Shown: one piece after another, positions 35,813 to 45,693 of the stretch | How the letters are laid out: each line of letters starts with the position of its first letter | How positions within the stretch are numbered: the stretch's first letter is position 1 | Origin: Photobacterium jeanii | GTDB lineage: Bacteria > Pseudomonadota > Gammaproteobacteria > Enterobacterales > Vibrionaceae | Length of the DNA stretch: 64,000 bases | Direction of reading: 5' to 3' | Assembly (NCBI RefSeq): GCF_001650345.1 | Contig: NZ_LVHF01000033.1 | Coordinates: 434,001-498,000 of the forward strand | Translations under genes and position numbers: made by a program | The notes under the pieces: generated by a model | Databases searched by the model: none | The model's input: the letters and a program-made list of their open reading frames with translations, nothing else | Told to the model about the DNA's origin: nothing

Positions 35813-36004
35813 AAGCCTTCCTTATGGAAAGGTAAGTCGCTCCCAAGTATAGGGCTTAACAAAGGTTTGGTCGCCGGTCTGTTAGGATTCCGTACTTAAA
35901 ATTTATTGGCGTTGCTGCATAGCTGGACCTTTCTTGCTTAGTTCATCCTAAAACAAGACAGGTTTCTTGGTAACCGAAACCCGATGTGTTCATCGGGTTT
36001 TTTT
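35813..36004 (+). ncRNA. Candidate small regulatory RNA
   Basis: About 190 nt between a promoter-like sequence and a perfect 10-bp terminator stem (AAACCCGATG / CATCGGGTTT, tetraloop TGTT) followed by a T run through 36004. The T run is on the plus strand only, while the neighbouring gene on the right is on the minus strand, and the upstream plus-strand gene ends 428 bp before. GGTTTC (35961-35966) can pair with GAAACC (35976-35981), competing with the terminator stem. It does not look like Spot 42, RyhB, Qrr, GcvB, CsrB, 6S or tmRNA as I remember them. Confidence 0.45.
35977..36004 (+). terminator. Terminator of the candidate small RNA
   Basis: 10-bp stem AAACCCGATG / CATCGGGTTT with loop TGTT, then TTTT. 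Also lies 19 bp after the stop of the minus-strand beta-barrel gene, but the minus strand lacks a good T tract. Confidence 0.8.
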
Positions 36005-36022
36005 ATGTCGGTCAAAATGTGG

Positions 36023-36631
36023 TTAGAACGAGAACTGCATACCGAACTTGTAACCGATTTCGGTTTTATGGCGTTGAGCAAGTTCCAGCCCCGCGACTAA
36101 ACCGAATACACGACCAAATTGGAATACGTTGTCGAAAGTTAAGCTTTGGCGTGCTTCTTTGTAGAACGCATGCTGATAGTCAACTTTGAGGTTCCAGTGG
36201 TTTGCAATTTGAGTGCGGATACCCAGCTTACAATATGGTGCAACTTCAGATTGCCCTTTAACATTGTCACGAGAAGAGCTGTAGTTAATCACACCGCAGC
36301 TTACTGGTGTACTAAGGAAAGGACTACGATAAGGGGCATAACCCATGCCTGCTTGCCACTGATCGATGCTGGTGCTGAATCGCGTTGTTGCGTCAGCGTA
36401 GCCTTCAAAATAAACCCCATAAGCAAGATCTGCTTGAAGGTCTAAATAAAACCCACCTAAGTTTTTCCACTCATCATTTTTGTAGTTGCCTTTGAAGTAG
36501 GGAGCAAGGCCTTCAGTGGCATAACGAGTATGTTTATAGCCAAAACCAATATGGGTGAAATTTTCGTTGATATTGCTCGAAGCTGCTGCTGCGCTAGAAA
36601 TGAAAGCGGTCGCTAAAAGTAACTTTTTCAT
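36023..36631 (-). CDS. Small exported beta-barrel-like outer membrane protein, unknown function
   Basis: 202 residues. Signal peptide MKKLLLATAFISSAAA. The mature protein alternates polar and aromatic residues as in transmembrane beta-strands (THIGFGYKHTRYAT, GGFYLDLQADLAYGVYFEGYADATTRF, GMGYAPYRSPF, LKVDYQHAFYKEARQSLTF, TEIGYKFGMQFSF) and ends in Phe. The two Cys residues (in VSCGVINYSS and APYCKLGIR) could form a disulphide. It is probably an 8-stranded outer membrane barrel. I do not recognise a named family. It is monocistronic, facing the candidate small RNA. Confidence 0.72.
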   Translation of the reverse strand: MKKLLLATAFISSAAAASSNINENFTHIGFGYKHTRYATEGLAPYFKGNYKNDEWKNLGGFYLDLQADLAYGVYFEGYADATTRFSTSIDQWQAGMGYAPYRSPFLSTPVSCGVINYSSSRDNVKGQSEVAPYCKLGIRTQIANHWNLKVDYQHAFYKEARQSLTFDNVFQFGRVFGLVAGLELAQRHKTEIGYKFGMQFSF

Positions 36632-36806
36632 GTGCTGCTAGATTTCTTATATTGTTATCACTAATTGTCCGGCGTTCAATTATGCATTCTATTAATAGCA
36701 GTATCTAGCTTTTCATTACTTTTAAATCAATGTGTTACATTGTGACTTGCTTTGTAGGTATAAAAGGATTGTTGGGTTGGGGTGGTGTTTTAGTACTGAG
36801 TTGACG

Positions 36807-38057
36807 TTAACTCATTACGCGATTTCGTCCTTTTTGTTTGGCTTTATAGAGCGCCTGATCTGCGGCTTTTAAAACATTCTCAGGATTATGATCAGGGAAG
36901 CTATCAGCAACACCAATACTGACCGTAATATTCGTTTCTGTGCTTTTATCGGATTTCTTGCGCATTTTTGCCCCTTTCTTGTTGTCGTCAGGGCGGGTGT
37001 TATGATCGCGTAAACTGAAGCTGTAATCAGCAATTGACTGCCGAAGCTCATCCAAAAATGCTTTACAATCGCTGGCTTCTTTCCCTTTGTACATAATGGT
37101 GAACTCTTCACCACCGTAGCGAAATACCTGTGCACCGCCTTTAGTATTTCGCATTAGCTGAGCGACTAGCTTTAACACGTCATCACCGGTTTTATGACCA
37201 TAGGTATCGTTAAATTTCTTAAAATGGTCGACATCCAACATTGCCAGCGTATAGGTACGTCCTAAATGTTTTAGCTCTGTCTCTAAAGCACGTCGCCCTG
37301 GAATCCCCGTTAATTGATCAACAAAGGCGAGTTCATGGCTACAGGTGATCAGGTTGAGCAGCAGAATAAGTGCAGCAATGGAGAAAGCTGTACTCGAAAT
37401 GAAGTTGTACTGAAAGAGTACAAATGTCATTCCAGAAAATAGCAAACTCACAAATACTGTTTGGTCTGAGCCTAAGTTGCGTTTCAAGATAGTTGATGCA
37501 CTACTTAGCGTAATGGCGACTGACAGTAAAAACAGCACGATAGGCATGGGTGAAAAGTTCGGAATAGCATAAAGGTAGCTATCCCAAACGTGGGTGAGAT
37601 CGGAATCGCGGAAGTGATTAACCACCAAGGCTGACCAGCCCACCAGCATCAGAATAAACAAGATATAAAAGCCGCCAAAGCGAGAATTAAGGCGTTTATC
37701 GGGCAAGATATGTATTTGTAGTAAATTTAATGGCAGTAAGCCACACAGCAAAACAAAGGTCAGCTTGGTGTCGTTATTTGAAAGCGGTGCCTGTAAATGA
37801 TTCTGAATGATGTAGTAGGCGATAAGCATCAGTAGAGCGCTTAACCCTGTACGACCTTGGTTAAAAGGCTGGCTAAGTAGGATCACCAGTGAGAACAGCA
37901 CATAAGGCAAAGTGAACAACAATTCTTGGTAGTTCACTAGCGTAAATTTGGCGTACTCAAGCAAGAAAAGGGTGCCAAGTGCTAGGCACATTGGCAGCCC
38001 AAATCGAAATCCGGCGCTTCTGAATACATCAAACGAAAGTGGCAGCATGTCAATCAA
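36807..38057 (-). CDS. Membrane-bound diguanylate cyclase (GGDEF)
   Basis: 416 residues. About seven hydrophobic segments fill residues 15-235 with no recognisable sensor motif. The GGDEF domain follows: FVDQLTGIPGRRALETEL, LAMLDVDHFKKFNDTYGHKTGDDVL, and the active loop RYGGEEF near residue 315. The inhibitory I-site RxxD is missing (the corresponding residues are GGAQ-like), so product inhibition may be absent. A basic insertion RDHNTRPDDNKKGAKMRKKSDKST interrupts the domain before ITVSIGVA. It makes cyclic di-GMP at the inner membrane; the signal is unknown. Confidence 0.88.
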   Translation of the reverse strand: MIDMLPLSFDVFRSAGFRFGLPMCLALGTLFLLEYAKFTLVNYQELLFTLPYVLFSLVILLSQPFNQGRTGLSALLMLIAYYIIQNHLQAPLSNNDTKLTFVLLCGLLPLNLLQIHILPDKRLNSRFGGFYILFILMLVGWSALVVNHFRDSDLTHVWDSYLYAIPNFSPMPIVLFLLSVAITLSSASTILKRNLGSDQTVFVSLLFSGMTFVLFQYNFISSTAFSIAALILLLNLITCSHELAFVDQLTGIPGRRALETELKHLGRTYTLAMLDVDHFKKFNDTYGHKTGDDVLKLVAQLMRNTKGGAQVFRYGGEEFTIMYKGKEASDCKAFLDELRQSIADYSFSLRDHNTRPDDNKKGAKMRKKSDKSTETNITVSIGVADSFPDHNPENVLKAADQALYKAKQKGRNRVMS

Positions 38058-38123
38058 GCCCTTAAGCGGGTCATCAAATCTCTTATAGTCGTTGTTATTT
38101 TATCTTATCGGCGAAGCAAACTG

Positions 38124-38666
38124 TTACTTGATAAGATATGGGAATAATTGACGTTTTTGCTCAGCAGTAAGATTTTCCACACAGTCAATATTTCGCTCTG
38201 GGATCCCCTCAGGATCTGGGTAATGTTTAAGTACCTTTTCCATGCTTTCTTCACGGATCAGATGAAAAATTGGGTATGGCGAGCGATTGGTCAGGTTTTC
38301 AGCGTCATCTGGCTCAGTGCCATAGAATTGGTAATCAGGGTGGAAGCTCGCGATTTGATAAATCCCTTGCTTGCCAAGTTGCGATATTAAACCTTCTACC
38401 AAATCAAGAAATTGGTTGTAGTCGTCAAAATCGTTCAGCATATGTGGTGCAACAACTAATGTTGTCTCTAGTTCATCTACAGGAGTGTCATCTAAGTGAC
38501 GGATTTGTTGATAGATATCTTCCAGCAGATCAGCTTCTGTTGTGCACTCACTTACGTGAATTTTAATTTGTTTGTTACGGTTAGGTTTTGCCGCGAACGG
38601 GCAAAGATTCAACCCGATGACAACATCTTCTAACCACTGTTGTACGGTTTGAGCAACTTGAGGCAT
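38124..38666 (-). CDS. DUF1415 family protein
   Basis: 180 residues from the ATG complementary to 38664-38666 (MPQVAQTVQQWLEDVVIGLNLCPFA). The longer frame upstream lacks homologous character. It matches the DUF1415 pattern: LNLCPFAAKPNRNKQIKIHVSE near the N-terminus, ETTLVVAPHMLNDFDDYNQFL, and IASFHPDYQFYGTEPDDAENLTNRSPYPIFHLIREESME, a very conserved segment in this family. Cytoplasmic, function unknown. It lies between the diguanylate cyclase and RNase II genes on the same strand, with an rnb terminator in between. Confidence 0.85.
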   Translation of the reverse strand: MPQVAQTVQQWLEDVVIGLNLCPFAAKPNRNKQIKIHVSECTTEADLLEDIYQQIRHLDDTPVDELETTLVVAPHMLNDFDDYNQFLDLVEGLISQLGKQGIYQIASFHPDYQFYGTEPDDAENLTNRSPYPIFHLIREESMEKVLKHYPDPEGIPERNIDCVENLTAEQKRQLFPYLIK

Positions 38667-38840
38667 GGTGAACTTTACTCTGTAATATTTTTTGATAAGA
38701 GTAACAGTAATTGTAAGGTGAGACGAGAAAATCCCGCTTTTCTTGTCAAAGTTTTGGCTTTCGCGTGTCCATGGTGTGATACAGGAAAAAGATACCAGCA
38801 ATAGCGTTGCCAGTTAGCTTGTTTGCTATCAAACTGAGCA

Positions 38841-38871
38841 AAAAAAACCGACACCAAGGTGTCGGTTTTTT
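38841..38871 (-). terminator. Terminator of rnb
   Basis: 12-bp stem AAAACCGACACC / GGTGTCGGTTTT with a 2-nt loop; T run on the minus strand. It begins 23 bp after the rnb stop. Confidence 0.92.
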
Positions 38872-38893
38872 CTTAACCCGTTAATACGAAAAA

Positions 38894-40918
38894 TTACGCT
38901 TTCGCATCTGCTTTTTGTTCTTCTTTTGGCGCTTCAACTTTAGGTGCAGGGAACTGCTGTACAGGACGAGCAACAAGTTGACGCGTTGCTGCACGTACCT
39001 CAGTTAGCTTCACTTCGAAGCTGTCACCAAGTTGGTATTCACGTACTTTATCGATATTGATAACGCCTAGCTCACCGCTACATTCGATGCGCTCTTTGTT
39101 ATCAACAATCAATGGCGCAGGAATGAATGCCGCAGCCCCGTTTTCTAGTAGACGAACACGCATACCAGCACGGTTGATATCGAAAATTTCTGCAGTAAAT
39201 ACGGTTTCGTCTTTCACGGCATTGCTAAGAAGGCGCACGTATAGCCAATCAGCTACGTCACGCTCAGCCATGCGGTGGAAGCGACGGTGCGCAGCGATTT
39301 CTTCGCCTACCGTATCATCAGGTTTTTGGCTTGGCTCGTTACCTGTGATCACCGCTTTCAATAGACGATGGTTGATCATATCGCCGTATTTACGGATTGG
39401 AGAGGTCCAAGTCGCGTAAACATCTAGGCCCATGGCATAGTGTGGTGCTGGCGTGTTGCCTACTTCACTGTATGCTTGGAATTTGCGTAGACGGTTATCT
39501 AGGTACGTCGTTTCTTGCGTGTTCAACCAACGACGTAGTGCGCTGAAGCCTTCTAGCGTAGCGAGTGCTTCCTTCTCAAATGGCGCTTCTGCTTGAGTTA
39601 GGAACTCCATTGCAGTGTCGATTTTTTCTAGGTTGAAACCTGCGTGTGTGTTGAATACACCAAGACCGAATTTCTCACGTAGTACACGACCAGCACAGAT
39701 GTTCGCTGTGATCATCGCTTCTTCTACCATGCGGTTAGCTGTGCGACGAGGATCGGTGTGAATCGCGAGCACATCGTTGTCTTCGCTTAGCTCAAAGCGG
39801 TAATCAGGACGGTCTGGGAATACAACGGCGTTGTTGGCACGCCAATCACTACGTGCATTAGCAAATGCGTGTAACGCATCGATCTGCTGACGGATCACAT
39901 CGCTTGGCGCGAAGCCTTCACAACTACCGTTTTCTAGCAGATCAGAAATATTGTCGTAAGACAGGCGACCTTGAGATTGGATCCATGCCGCGAAGAACGT
40001 GATGTCTTCACTGATCACGCCGTCTTTATCTACGTTCACACGACAACAAATAGCAGGACGCTTTTCATCTTCCATCAGTGAACATAGCTCATCGCTCAGT
40101 TCACGTGGCAGCATAGGGATGTTGCGACCCGGTAGGTAGATAGTGAAACCACGCTCACGAGCTTCTTTGTCCATGTCGCTATCAACTTGGATGTAAGACG
40201 TTGGATCAGCAATCGCAATGGTGATATCGAAGCTGCCGTCTTCTTTCGCTTCAGTATAAAGCGCATCATCCATGTCTTTGGTTGACTCGCCATCAATGGT
40301 GATGAAGGGTAGGTGAGTCAGATCTTGACGCTCAAGACCTTCATCTAACATTGACCAGCTCTCTTGTGGTGCTGGTTCAGCATTTGGCAGGTTGTGACGT
40401 GCCAGTGTTACCCACCAAGGTGCAATTTTGTCATTGCTATCGGTGATTTTCTCACTGATCACACAAGTGAAATTCTTGTTCTTGCCGTTGTTACCTTCAG
40501 CAAGCGGGTGGTTATTTAGGTTTGCAACAACCCAGTCACCGTCTTTTAAGGTTTCTGGATTTACGCCTTTTGCGGCACGCGCTTTGATTGCATCTTTTAG
40601 TTGTGGGTGATCAGGTACCACGTTTAGGCGGTCACGGATCAGCTTCACACGGCCAATAAAACGCGTTATCGATTGCTCAACAAGCTCTTGAGGCTCAGCA
40701 ACTTCACGCTCTTTCTCTGTACGGATCACAGCAATTACACGGTCGCCATGCATAACATTTTTCATGTAGTTAGGCGGGATAAAAACGCTGTCTTTACCGT
40801 TGTCGAGTTCTAGAAAACCAAAACCGCGATCGGTAGCTTTGATGTTCCCCTCTTTTTTAGGAAGGGTCTCTTGAATTTGCTTCTTTAGCTGGGCTAGCAA
40901 TGGATTATCTTGGAGCAT
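38894..40918 (-). CDS. rnb: Exoribonuclease II
   Basis: 674 residues from the ATG complementary to 40916-40918 ([16 protein letters not shown], the usual RNase II start). A longer frame of 19 codons is not supported. Domain order: N-terminal cold-shock domains ([25 protein letters not shown]), catalytic RNB domain with the acidic cluster [17 protein letters not shown], then [22 protein letters not shown], and a C-terminal S1 domain ending in a charged tail ([17 protein letters not shown]) longer than in E. coli (644 residues). It degrades single-stranded RNA 3' to 5' in the cytoplasm. Confidence 0.96.
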   Translation of the reverse strand: MLQDNPLLAQLKKQIQETLPKKEGNIKATDRGFGFLELDNGKDSVFIPPNYMKNVMHGDRVIAVIRTEKEREVAEPQELVEQSITRFIGRVKLIRDRLNVVPDHPQLKDAIKARAAKGVNPETLKDGDWVVANLNNHPLAEGNNGKNKNFTCVISEKITDSNDKIAPWWVTLARHNLPNAEPAPQESWSMLDEGLERQDLTHLPFITIDGESTKDMDDALYTEAKEDGSFDITIAIADPTSYIQVDSDMDKEARERGFTIYLPGRNIPMLPRELSDELCSLMEDEKRPAICCRVNVDKDGVISEDITFFAAWIQSQGRLSYDNISDLLENGSCEGFAPSDVIRQQIDALHAFANARSDWRANNAVVFPDRPDYRFELSEDNDVLAIHTDPRRTANRMVEEAMITANICAGRVLREKFGLGVFNTHAGFNLEKIDTAMEFLTQAEAPFEKEALATLEGFSALRRWLNTQETTYLDNRLRKFQAYSEVGNTPAPHYAMGLDVYATWTSPIRKYGDMINHRLLKAVITGNEPSQKPDDTVGEEIAAHRRFHRMAERDVADWLYVRLLSNAVKDETVFTAEIFDINRAGMRVRLLENGAAAFIPAPLIVDNKERIECSGELGVINIDKVREYQLGDSFEVKLTEVRAATRQLVARPVQQFPAPKVEAPKEEQKADAKA

Positions 40919-41487
40919 TATACCTAGTCTCAGATTGTGAACCGTCACACTATACGGATTTATAGCAAATGGCACAAATTACAGTGATTTTCATGGCGAG
41001 ATAGACGAAGTGTTTAGCAAGCTAAGGTGTGAGCTATCAGTCTGAATTATCGATTAATTATTGCATTAACACTGATTGGTGACATAAATGTGTCGGGTCA
41101 ATCGCTTTTATGATCGTGCATTTGCATATACATCACAAACTCTAGAAAAATCGTTAGGTTACTATGCAATGAAGCGCAATACTTTCTTTCGGTGCAAATG
41201 CGGTTTGTTTCCCTTTCAAATTAGGTACAAATGTAATCTAACAAAGGATGAACTCGTATCGGGAATATACAAAGTTCATCATTGTTGAATTAAAGATCAT
41301 TATGAGCAAGAAGCTAATTTGTAACTGAAATGAAAGGTAGGATTGAACATTAGATTATGCAGCATCATTTTTGTCATTTTCATGTGTAGTGACATTACTC
41401 ATAAGAGTCAGAGAACTCTAAAGTGATAGCTGCTCGTTCACCGCTTAGTGCCGAACAATAATTATAACGTTAGTGCTAGGATACTTT
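40919..41487. other. Intergenic region between rnb and a diguanylate cyclase gene
   Basis: 569 bp between divergent genes. A 66-codon open frame at 41088-41288 has no family resemblance and no good ribosome binding site. No strong palindrome or terminator is seen; the rnb and cyclase promoters must be here. Confidence 0.4.
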
Positions 41488-43170
41488 ATGACGGTTTGCG
41501 AAGTTCGAGGGTTAAATGATCTCGTCGAACAGCTTGCAAGACAAGCGAATATGGAGCGGTGGTGTCATTGCTTAATGTCTGCTTTGAATTTTGATTTAAA
41601 GCTTAACGATATCACCCTGATGGTAGAACAAGACGATAAAACGTTTGTTTTCGCGAGTTGGGCAGGAAAAGGAGAATATCGCTATTTTAACCAGCCTTTG
41701 CTTATCACTGAATATAACGGCGTGCCTGTTGGCTTATTAGAGCAAGCCAAGAGCAGTCACGAATTTGTACGTGCGTATGTCAGCAAGCCTTACAAAGCGT
41801 TTTGGAATGTAGAAGAAGAAAACCTGTGTTGTCAGATCCTTTTACCTATTCAGATGCACGGGCGGAATGTGGCTTACATTTATGCTGAAACAGATAATGC
41901 CGCGTGCTTTGAAGAAAACATTCAGTATGTAGAAAAGTTGTTGGTGGTCTTAGCGTCGGATATTAGTGCGCGGGTGCTACAACAAGAGGTGATCCACCAT
42001 AATTTAACGCGTCGAAGTATTGAGGCTGAATTAGAAGTCCGAAAACAGTACATCACGGAATATTTAGGTTTATTGCGTAACTTGCATGAAGTGACGTTGA
42101 AGTTATCGCAGGTGACTGAGCTCGATATTTTGTATCGCCAAGCGATTGAATTGGGACGCGCCTACCTTGGTATCGATCGGATGGCTATTTTCCTAACGGA
42201 TTTTAAATCTCACCAAATGATGGGTACTTATGGCACCACGCCGGAAGGGCAGTTGGTTTGTCGTAAAGGTTTTAAGAGTCAAATTCCTGATCATCCATTG
42301 GTCAATGAAGCCTTAAGTCATAAGAATCATGTGGTGGTGAAAGAAAATGCACCGCTCTATTACGGTAAAGACCAAGTTGGGGTTGGCTGGAATGCCATGA
42401 TCGCAATGTGGAATGGTCAAGAGTGCATTGGTTGGGTGGCGGTCGATAACTTGATCACCCAACGCGGCTTAACCGAGCATCAAAAAGAAATCCTCAAACT
42501 ATTTGGTGCTGCTATTGGTCAGCAAATCGTGATCCGTCGTCATTACGATGCGATTAAACAACTTAATGTAGAACTTGAAAATCGAGTAGTGAAACGCACA
42601 AAAGAGCTTCAAGCGACCAATCGAGCATTAGAAGATGCCAACCGCAGTCTTGAGTTGCTGTCGATGCAAGATGGTTTAACTGGGATTGCTAATCGTCGGT
42701 TCTTTGATCAAAAACTTCACGCTTATTGGGATATCGCGAAAGAGATCCAACGACCATTAACCTTGATGATGCTCGATGTCGACAATTTCAAGTTATACAA
42801 CGATACCTATGGTCACCTTGAAGGAGACTTGTGTCTGCAACGCATAGCAGAAGTGTTGAAGACTGAATTCGATGTGTATAAGAACTCGGTCGTGAGTCGA
42901 TTTGGTGGGGAAGAGTTTGCTTGTTTACTTCCAGGTATCGATGGTGAAATGGCAACATTGGTGGCACAAGATATATTAGCGGCAATCACAGCACTTGCTA
43001 TTCCACATCAAAAGAATGATGGCAGCCATGTCACTGTGAGCATTGGAGTCCATAGTTTGGTGCCTCAGGATGATGAATGCCCGACAGAATTAGTCACTTT
43101 TGCTGATCGCGCTTTGTATGAAGCGAAAACCCAAGGCCGAAATCAGCATGTGGTGTGGCGCAACGCATAA
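41488..43170 (+). CDS. GAF-type sensor diguanylate cyclase (GGDEF)
   Basis: 560 residues from the ATG at 41488; AGGATA precedes it, and the GTG five codons upstream does not have one. No membrane segment, so it is cytoplasmic. Residues 1-180 form an uncharacterised sensor-like region, about 195-350 a GAF-like domain (LGRAYLGIDRMAIFLTD, WVAVDNLITQRGLT), about 355-400 a coiled coil (RVVKRTKELQATNRALEDANRSLE), then the GGDEF domain with DGLTGIANRRFFDQKL, LMMLDVDNFKLYNDTYGHLEGD and the active loop RFGGEEF near 472. No I-site RxxD is present. It has its own terminator. Confidence 0.88.
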   Translation: MTVCEVRGLNDLVEQLARQANMERWCHCLMSALNFDLKLNDITLMVEQDDKTFVFASWAGKGEYRYFNQPLLITEYNGVPVGLLEQAKSSHEFVRAYVSKPYKAFWNVEEENLCCQILLPIQMHGRNVAYIYAETDNAACFEENIQYVEKLLVVLASDISARVLQQEVIHHNLTRRSIEAELEVRKQYITEYLGLLRNLHEVTLKLSQVTELDILYRQAIELGRAYLGIDRMAIFLTDFKSHQMMGTYGTTPEGQLVCRKGFKSQIPDHPLVNEALSHKNHVVVKENAPLYYGKDQVGVGWNAMIAMWNGQECIGWVAVDNLITQRGLTEHQKEILKLFGAAIGQQIVIRRHYDAIKQLNVELENRVVKRTKELQATNRALEDANRSLELLSMQDGLTGIANRRFFDQKLHAYWDIAKEIQRPLTLMMLDVDNFKLYNDTYGHLEGDLCLQRIAEVLKTEFDVYKNSVVSRFGGEEFACLLPGIDGEMATLVAQDILAAITALAIPHQKNDGSHVTVSIGVHSLVPQDDECPTELVTFADRALYEAKTQGRNQHVVWRNA

Positions 43171-43212
43171 ATACGCTGAGTTACCTCAATTGAGTCGTAA
43201 GTTGGAAAATGT

Positions 43213-43246
43213 AAGCCTTCTCAACTAAAGTTGAGGAGGCTTTTTT
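43213..43246 (+). terminator. Terminator after the GAF-GGDEF gene
   Basis: The stem AAGCCTtCTCAAC / GTTGAGgAGGCTT, loop TAAA, followed by TTTT. Confidence 0.85.
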
Positions 43247-43656
43247 CTTGTTAGCGCTACTGGAATGTGTTTTTGGGTGCTCTTGTTAGTAAATGCTGTG
43301 AGCACAAAGTCATAACCTTAGGCACAAGAACAAAGTTTTGCTGAGATTGGTGAGCCGTTGATTTTCTAAAGCCAGAAAACATCAAAAAATATGAATGGAT
43401 TCCGTAACTAAACCAAGACTTCTTAAAGTTTATTACTAAACCAATGACTATTTTTACAGCTTTGTTGCTTAGTTATGTCTGAAAATGGATGTTTAGCGGC
43501 CAATTTGTGACATCCCTCAATTTTTTCTGGCTTTTTATCGAGTAATAGCGCAGAATACGCGCCTCTCATCGTCGAGGCCCAAGCTTGTGGTTGCTGTTGC
43601 AGAACTTTTAAAGCGAAAGGGGCCCCGTTTTTGTTAGATTATTTATTGGGATCCCA
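43247..43656 (+). other. Upstream region of the DEAD-box helicase gene
   Basis: About 410 bp without a gene, probably mostly promoter and a long mRNA leader, as known for deaD in E. coli. A GGGGCCCCGTTTTTG sequence at 43619-43633 may form part of an attenuator. I see no other structure. Confidence 0.4.
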
Positions 43657-45543
43657 ATGCAAGAATCTGTTACTGAATTTCGCCAGTTAGATCTGGCCGA
43701 CACACTATTATCCGCACTTGACTCTATGGGCTTTGTTGCGCCGACTCCAATTCAGGCGGCGTCTATTCCGTTGCTTCTAACTGGTGCTGATGCACTAGGT
43801 AAAGCACAGACTGGTACAGGTAAAACCGCAGCGTTTTCTCTACCACTTCTAAACAAACTGAACCTTAAGCAGCACAAACCACAGGCGATCATCATGGCGC
43901 CGACTCGTGAGCTTGCTATTCAGGTTGCAGCAGAAATTAAGAACCTTGGTCAAAACATCAAGGGTCTGAAAGTACTAGAAATCTACGGTGGTGCATCTAT
44001 CGTTGATCAAATGCGTGCTCTTAAATCTGGCGCACACATTGTTGTTGGTACTCCTGGTCGTGTTAAAGACCTTATCACTCGCGATCGTCTACACCTTGAT
44101 GAAGTACACACATTCGTACTTGATGAAGCTGACGAAATGCTAAAAATGGGTTTCGTTGACGACGTAACTTGGATCATGGAACAAGCGCCAGAAACTGCAC
44201 AACGCGTGCTTTTCTCTGCGACTATGCCTCCAATCGTTAAACAAATCGTTGACCGTTTCCTACGTAGTCCTGAGCGCATCGACGTTGCTGGTGAAAACCG
44301 CACTGTATCTAAAGTAGAGCAGCAGTTCTGGGTAGTGAAAGGCGTAGAGAAAGACGAAGCTATGAGCCGTCTTCTTGAAACTGAAGAAACTGACGCATCT
44401 ATCGTATTCGTACGTACTCGTCAGGATACCGAGCGTCTAGCTGATTGGCTATCTGCACGTGGCTTTAAAGCGGCTGCACTTCACGGTGATATTCCTCAGT
44501 CTCTACGTGAGCGTACTGTTGATCACATCAAAAAAGGTGTTATCGACATCCTAGTTGCGACTGACGTTGTTGCTCGTGGTCTTGATGTGCCACGTATTAC
44601 ACACGTATTTAACTACGACATCCCATTCGATGTTGAGTCGTACATTCACCGTATCGGTCGTACAGGCCGTGCTGGTCGTACGGGTAAAGCGATCCTACTA
44701 GTTCGCACTAACCAAATCCGTATGCTTCGCACTATCGAGCGTGTAACTAAGTCTCGCATGGAAGAAATCCAACTTCCTCTACGTGACGTTGTTGCTGAAG
44801 CGCGCCTGACTCGTCTAGGTCAAGAGCTTCAAACGCAAAAAGAAGAAATTAACGTTGATGCATTCGTTGAGCTTGTAGAGAAACTACAAGAATCTATCGA
44901 AGTTGATGCAGCAACACTTGCAGCTATGCTTCTTCAGCGTCAGCAGGGTAACCGTCCTCTGTTCTACAAAGGTCCAGACCCAATGATCGCTGCTATCGAG
45001 CGTGATAAGCAACGTCGTGAGCGTCGTCGTGATGATCGTGGCGGTGAGCGTGGTGAACGTCGTGAGCGTCGTTCTTACAACAACGCTGACTGGGATACTT
45101 ACCAGCTACAAGTTGGCCGTGAGCAAGGTGTTCAGGTTAAAGATATCGTTGGCGCAATCGCAAACGAACTAGGCCTAAGCAAAGAGTTCATCGGTGCAAT
45201 CAAACTGGCACCAGAGCACACTTACGTTCAACTTCCTAAGAAGATGACTGCTGAAGTTTCTGCTCAACTTAAGAAACTACGCATCCGTCAAAACGACGTG
45301 AAAGCAGTTGTTGTTGAAGGTGAAGTTCTTCGCGAACACCGTGGTGGTAACGGTCGTCGTGACGGCAACCGTGGTGGCTACCGTGGTAACCGTGATGGTG
45401 GCAACCGTCGTGATGGCGAGCGTCGCTTTGACCGTAACCGTGGCGGTGATAACCGTGGTGGTTACCGTGGTAACCGCGATGGCAACCGTGATGGTGGTAA
45501 CCGTCGCAACCACAACTCTGACCGTCGTCGTAACGACGCATAA
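43657..45543 (+). CDS. deaD: DEAD-box ATP-dependent RNA helicase (CsdA/DeaD)
   Basis: 628 residues (E. coli DeaD 629). Q-motif (FVAPTPIQAASIP), Walker A AQTGTGKT near 50, PTRELAIQ, TPGRVKDLI, VLDEADEMLKMGF near 155, FSATMP, then the second RecA domain with ATDVVARGLDVPR and HRIGRTGRAGRTG. After the core there is the DeaD-specific dimerisation region, a DbpA-like RNA-binding domain (near 485-555), and from about residue 562 a long RGG/NRDGG-rich basic tail (HRGGNGRRDGNRGGYRGNRDGGN). It unwinds structured mRNAs and assists ribosome assembly at low temperature. The C-terminal tail is longer and more repetitive than usual. Confidence 0.96.
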   Translation: MQESVTEFRQLDLADTLLSALDSMGFVAPTPIQAASIPLLLTGADALGKAQTGTGKTAAFSLPLLNKLNLKQHKPQAIIMAPTRELAIQVAAEIKNLGQNIKGLKVLEIYGGASIVDQMRALKSGAHIVVGTPGRVKDLITRDRLHLDEVHTFVLDEADEMLKMGFVDDVTWIMEQAPETAQRVLFSATMPPIVKQIVDRFLRSPERIDVAGENRTVSKVEQQFWVVKGVEKDEAMSRLLETEETDASIVFVRTRQDTERLADWLSARGFKAAALHGDIPQSLRERTVDHIKKGVIDILVATDVVARGLDVPRITHVFNYDIPFDVESYIHRIGRTGRAGRTGKAILLVRTNQIRMLRTIERVTKSRMEEIQLPLRDVVAEARLTRLGQELQTQKEEINVDAFVELVEKLQESIEVDAATLAAMLLQRQQGNRPLFYKGPDPMIAAIERDKQRRERRRDDRGGERGERRERRSYNNADWDTYQLQVGREQGVQVKDIVGAIANELGLSKEFIGAIKLAPEHTYVQLPKKMTAEVSAQLKKLRIRQNDVKAVVVEGEVLREHRGGNGRRDGNRGGYRGNRDGGNRRDGERRFDRNRGGDNRGGYRGNRDGNRDGGNRRNHNSDRRRNDA

Positions 45544-45573
45544 GAGTCAGTCGCTAAAGCGCATTACATAAAG

Positions 45574-45603
45574 AAACCGAGCCTATATGGCTCGGTTTTT
45601 TTA
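45574..45603 (+). terminator. Terminator of the DEAD-box helicase gene
   Basis: 10-bp stem AAACCGAGCC / GGCTCGGTTT with loop TATAT, followed by TTTT. Confidence 0.92.
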
Positions 45604-45693
45604 TGCCTGTTTATTGGTAAATACCAATGAGGATAAGGGCGTGTTCTATAACTGATTCGATTGTTATCTCAAACCTTAATCCTTACTCTAACC

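Larger units (their letters stand above)
35386..36022. other. Intergenic region holding a candidate small RNA
   Basis: 637 bp with no convincing open frame. The left part (35386-35775) is featureless AT-rich DNA. The right part has a promoter-like sequence, a conserved-looking unique segment and a strong plus-strand terminator, described as a candidate small RNA. Confidence 0.5.

Noticed and set aside
35813-36004. Idea that the candidate small RNA is a CsrB-type RNA or a riboswitch
   Set aside because: Too few AGGA/GGA loops for CsrB, and no downstream plus-strand gene for a riboswitch.
41088-41288. 66-codon open frame between rnb and the GAF-GGDEF gene
   Set aside because: No motif, no ribosome binding site; it looks like a chance frame in promoter DNA.
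45277-45571. Long open frames overlapping the 3' end of deaD on both strands, rich in Val/Thr or His/Gly/Cys
   Set aside because: They are frame shadows of the repetitive RGG-coding region; the low-complexity composition explains them.
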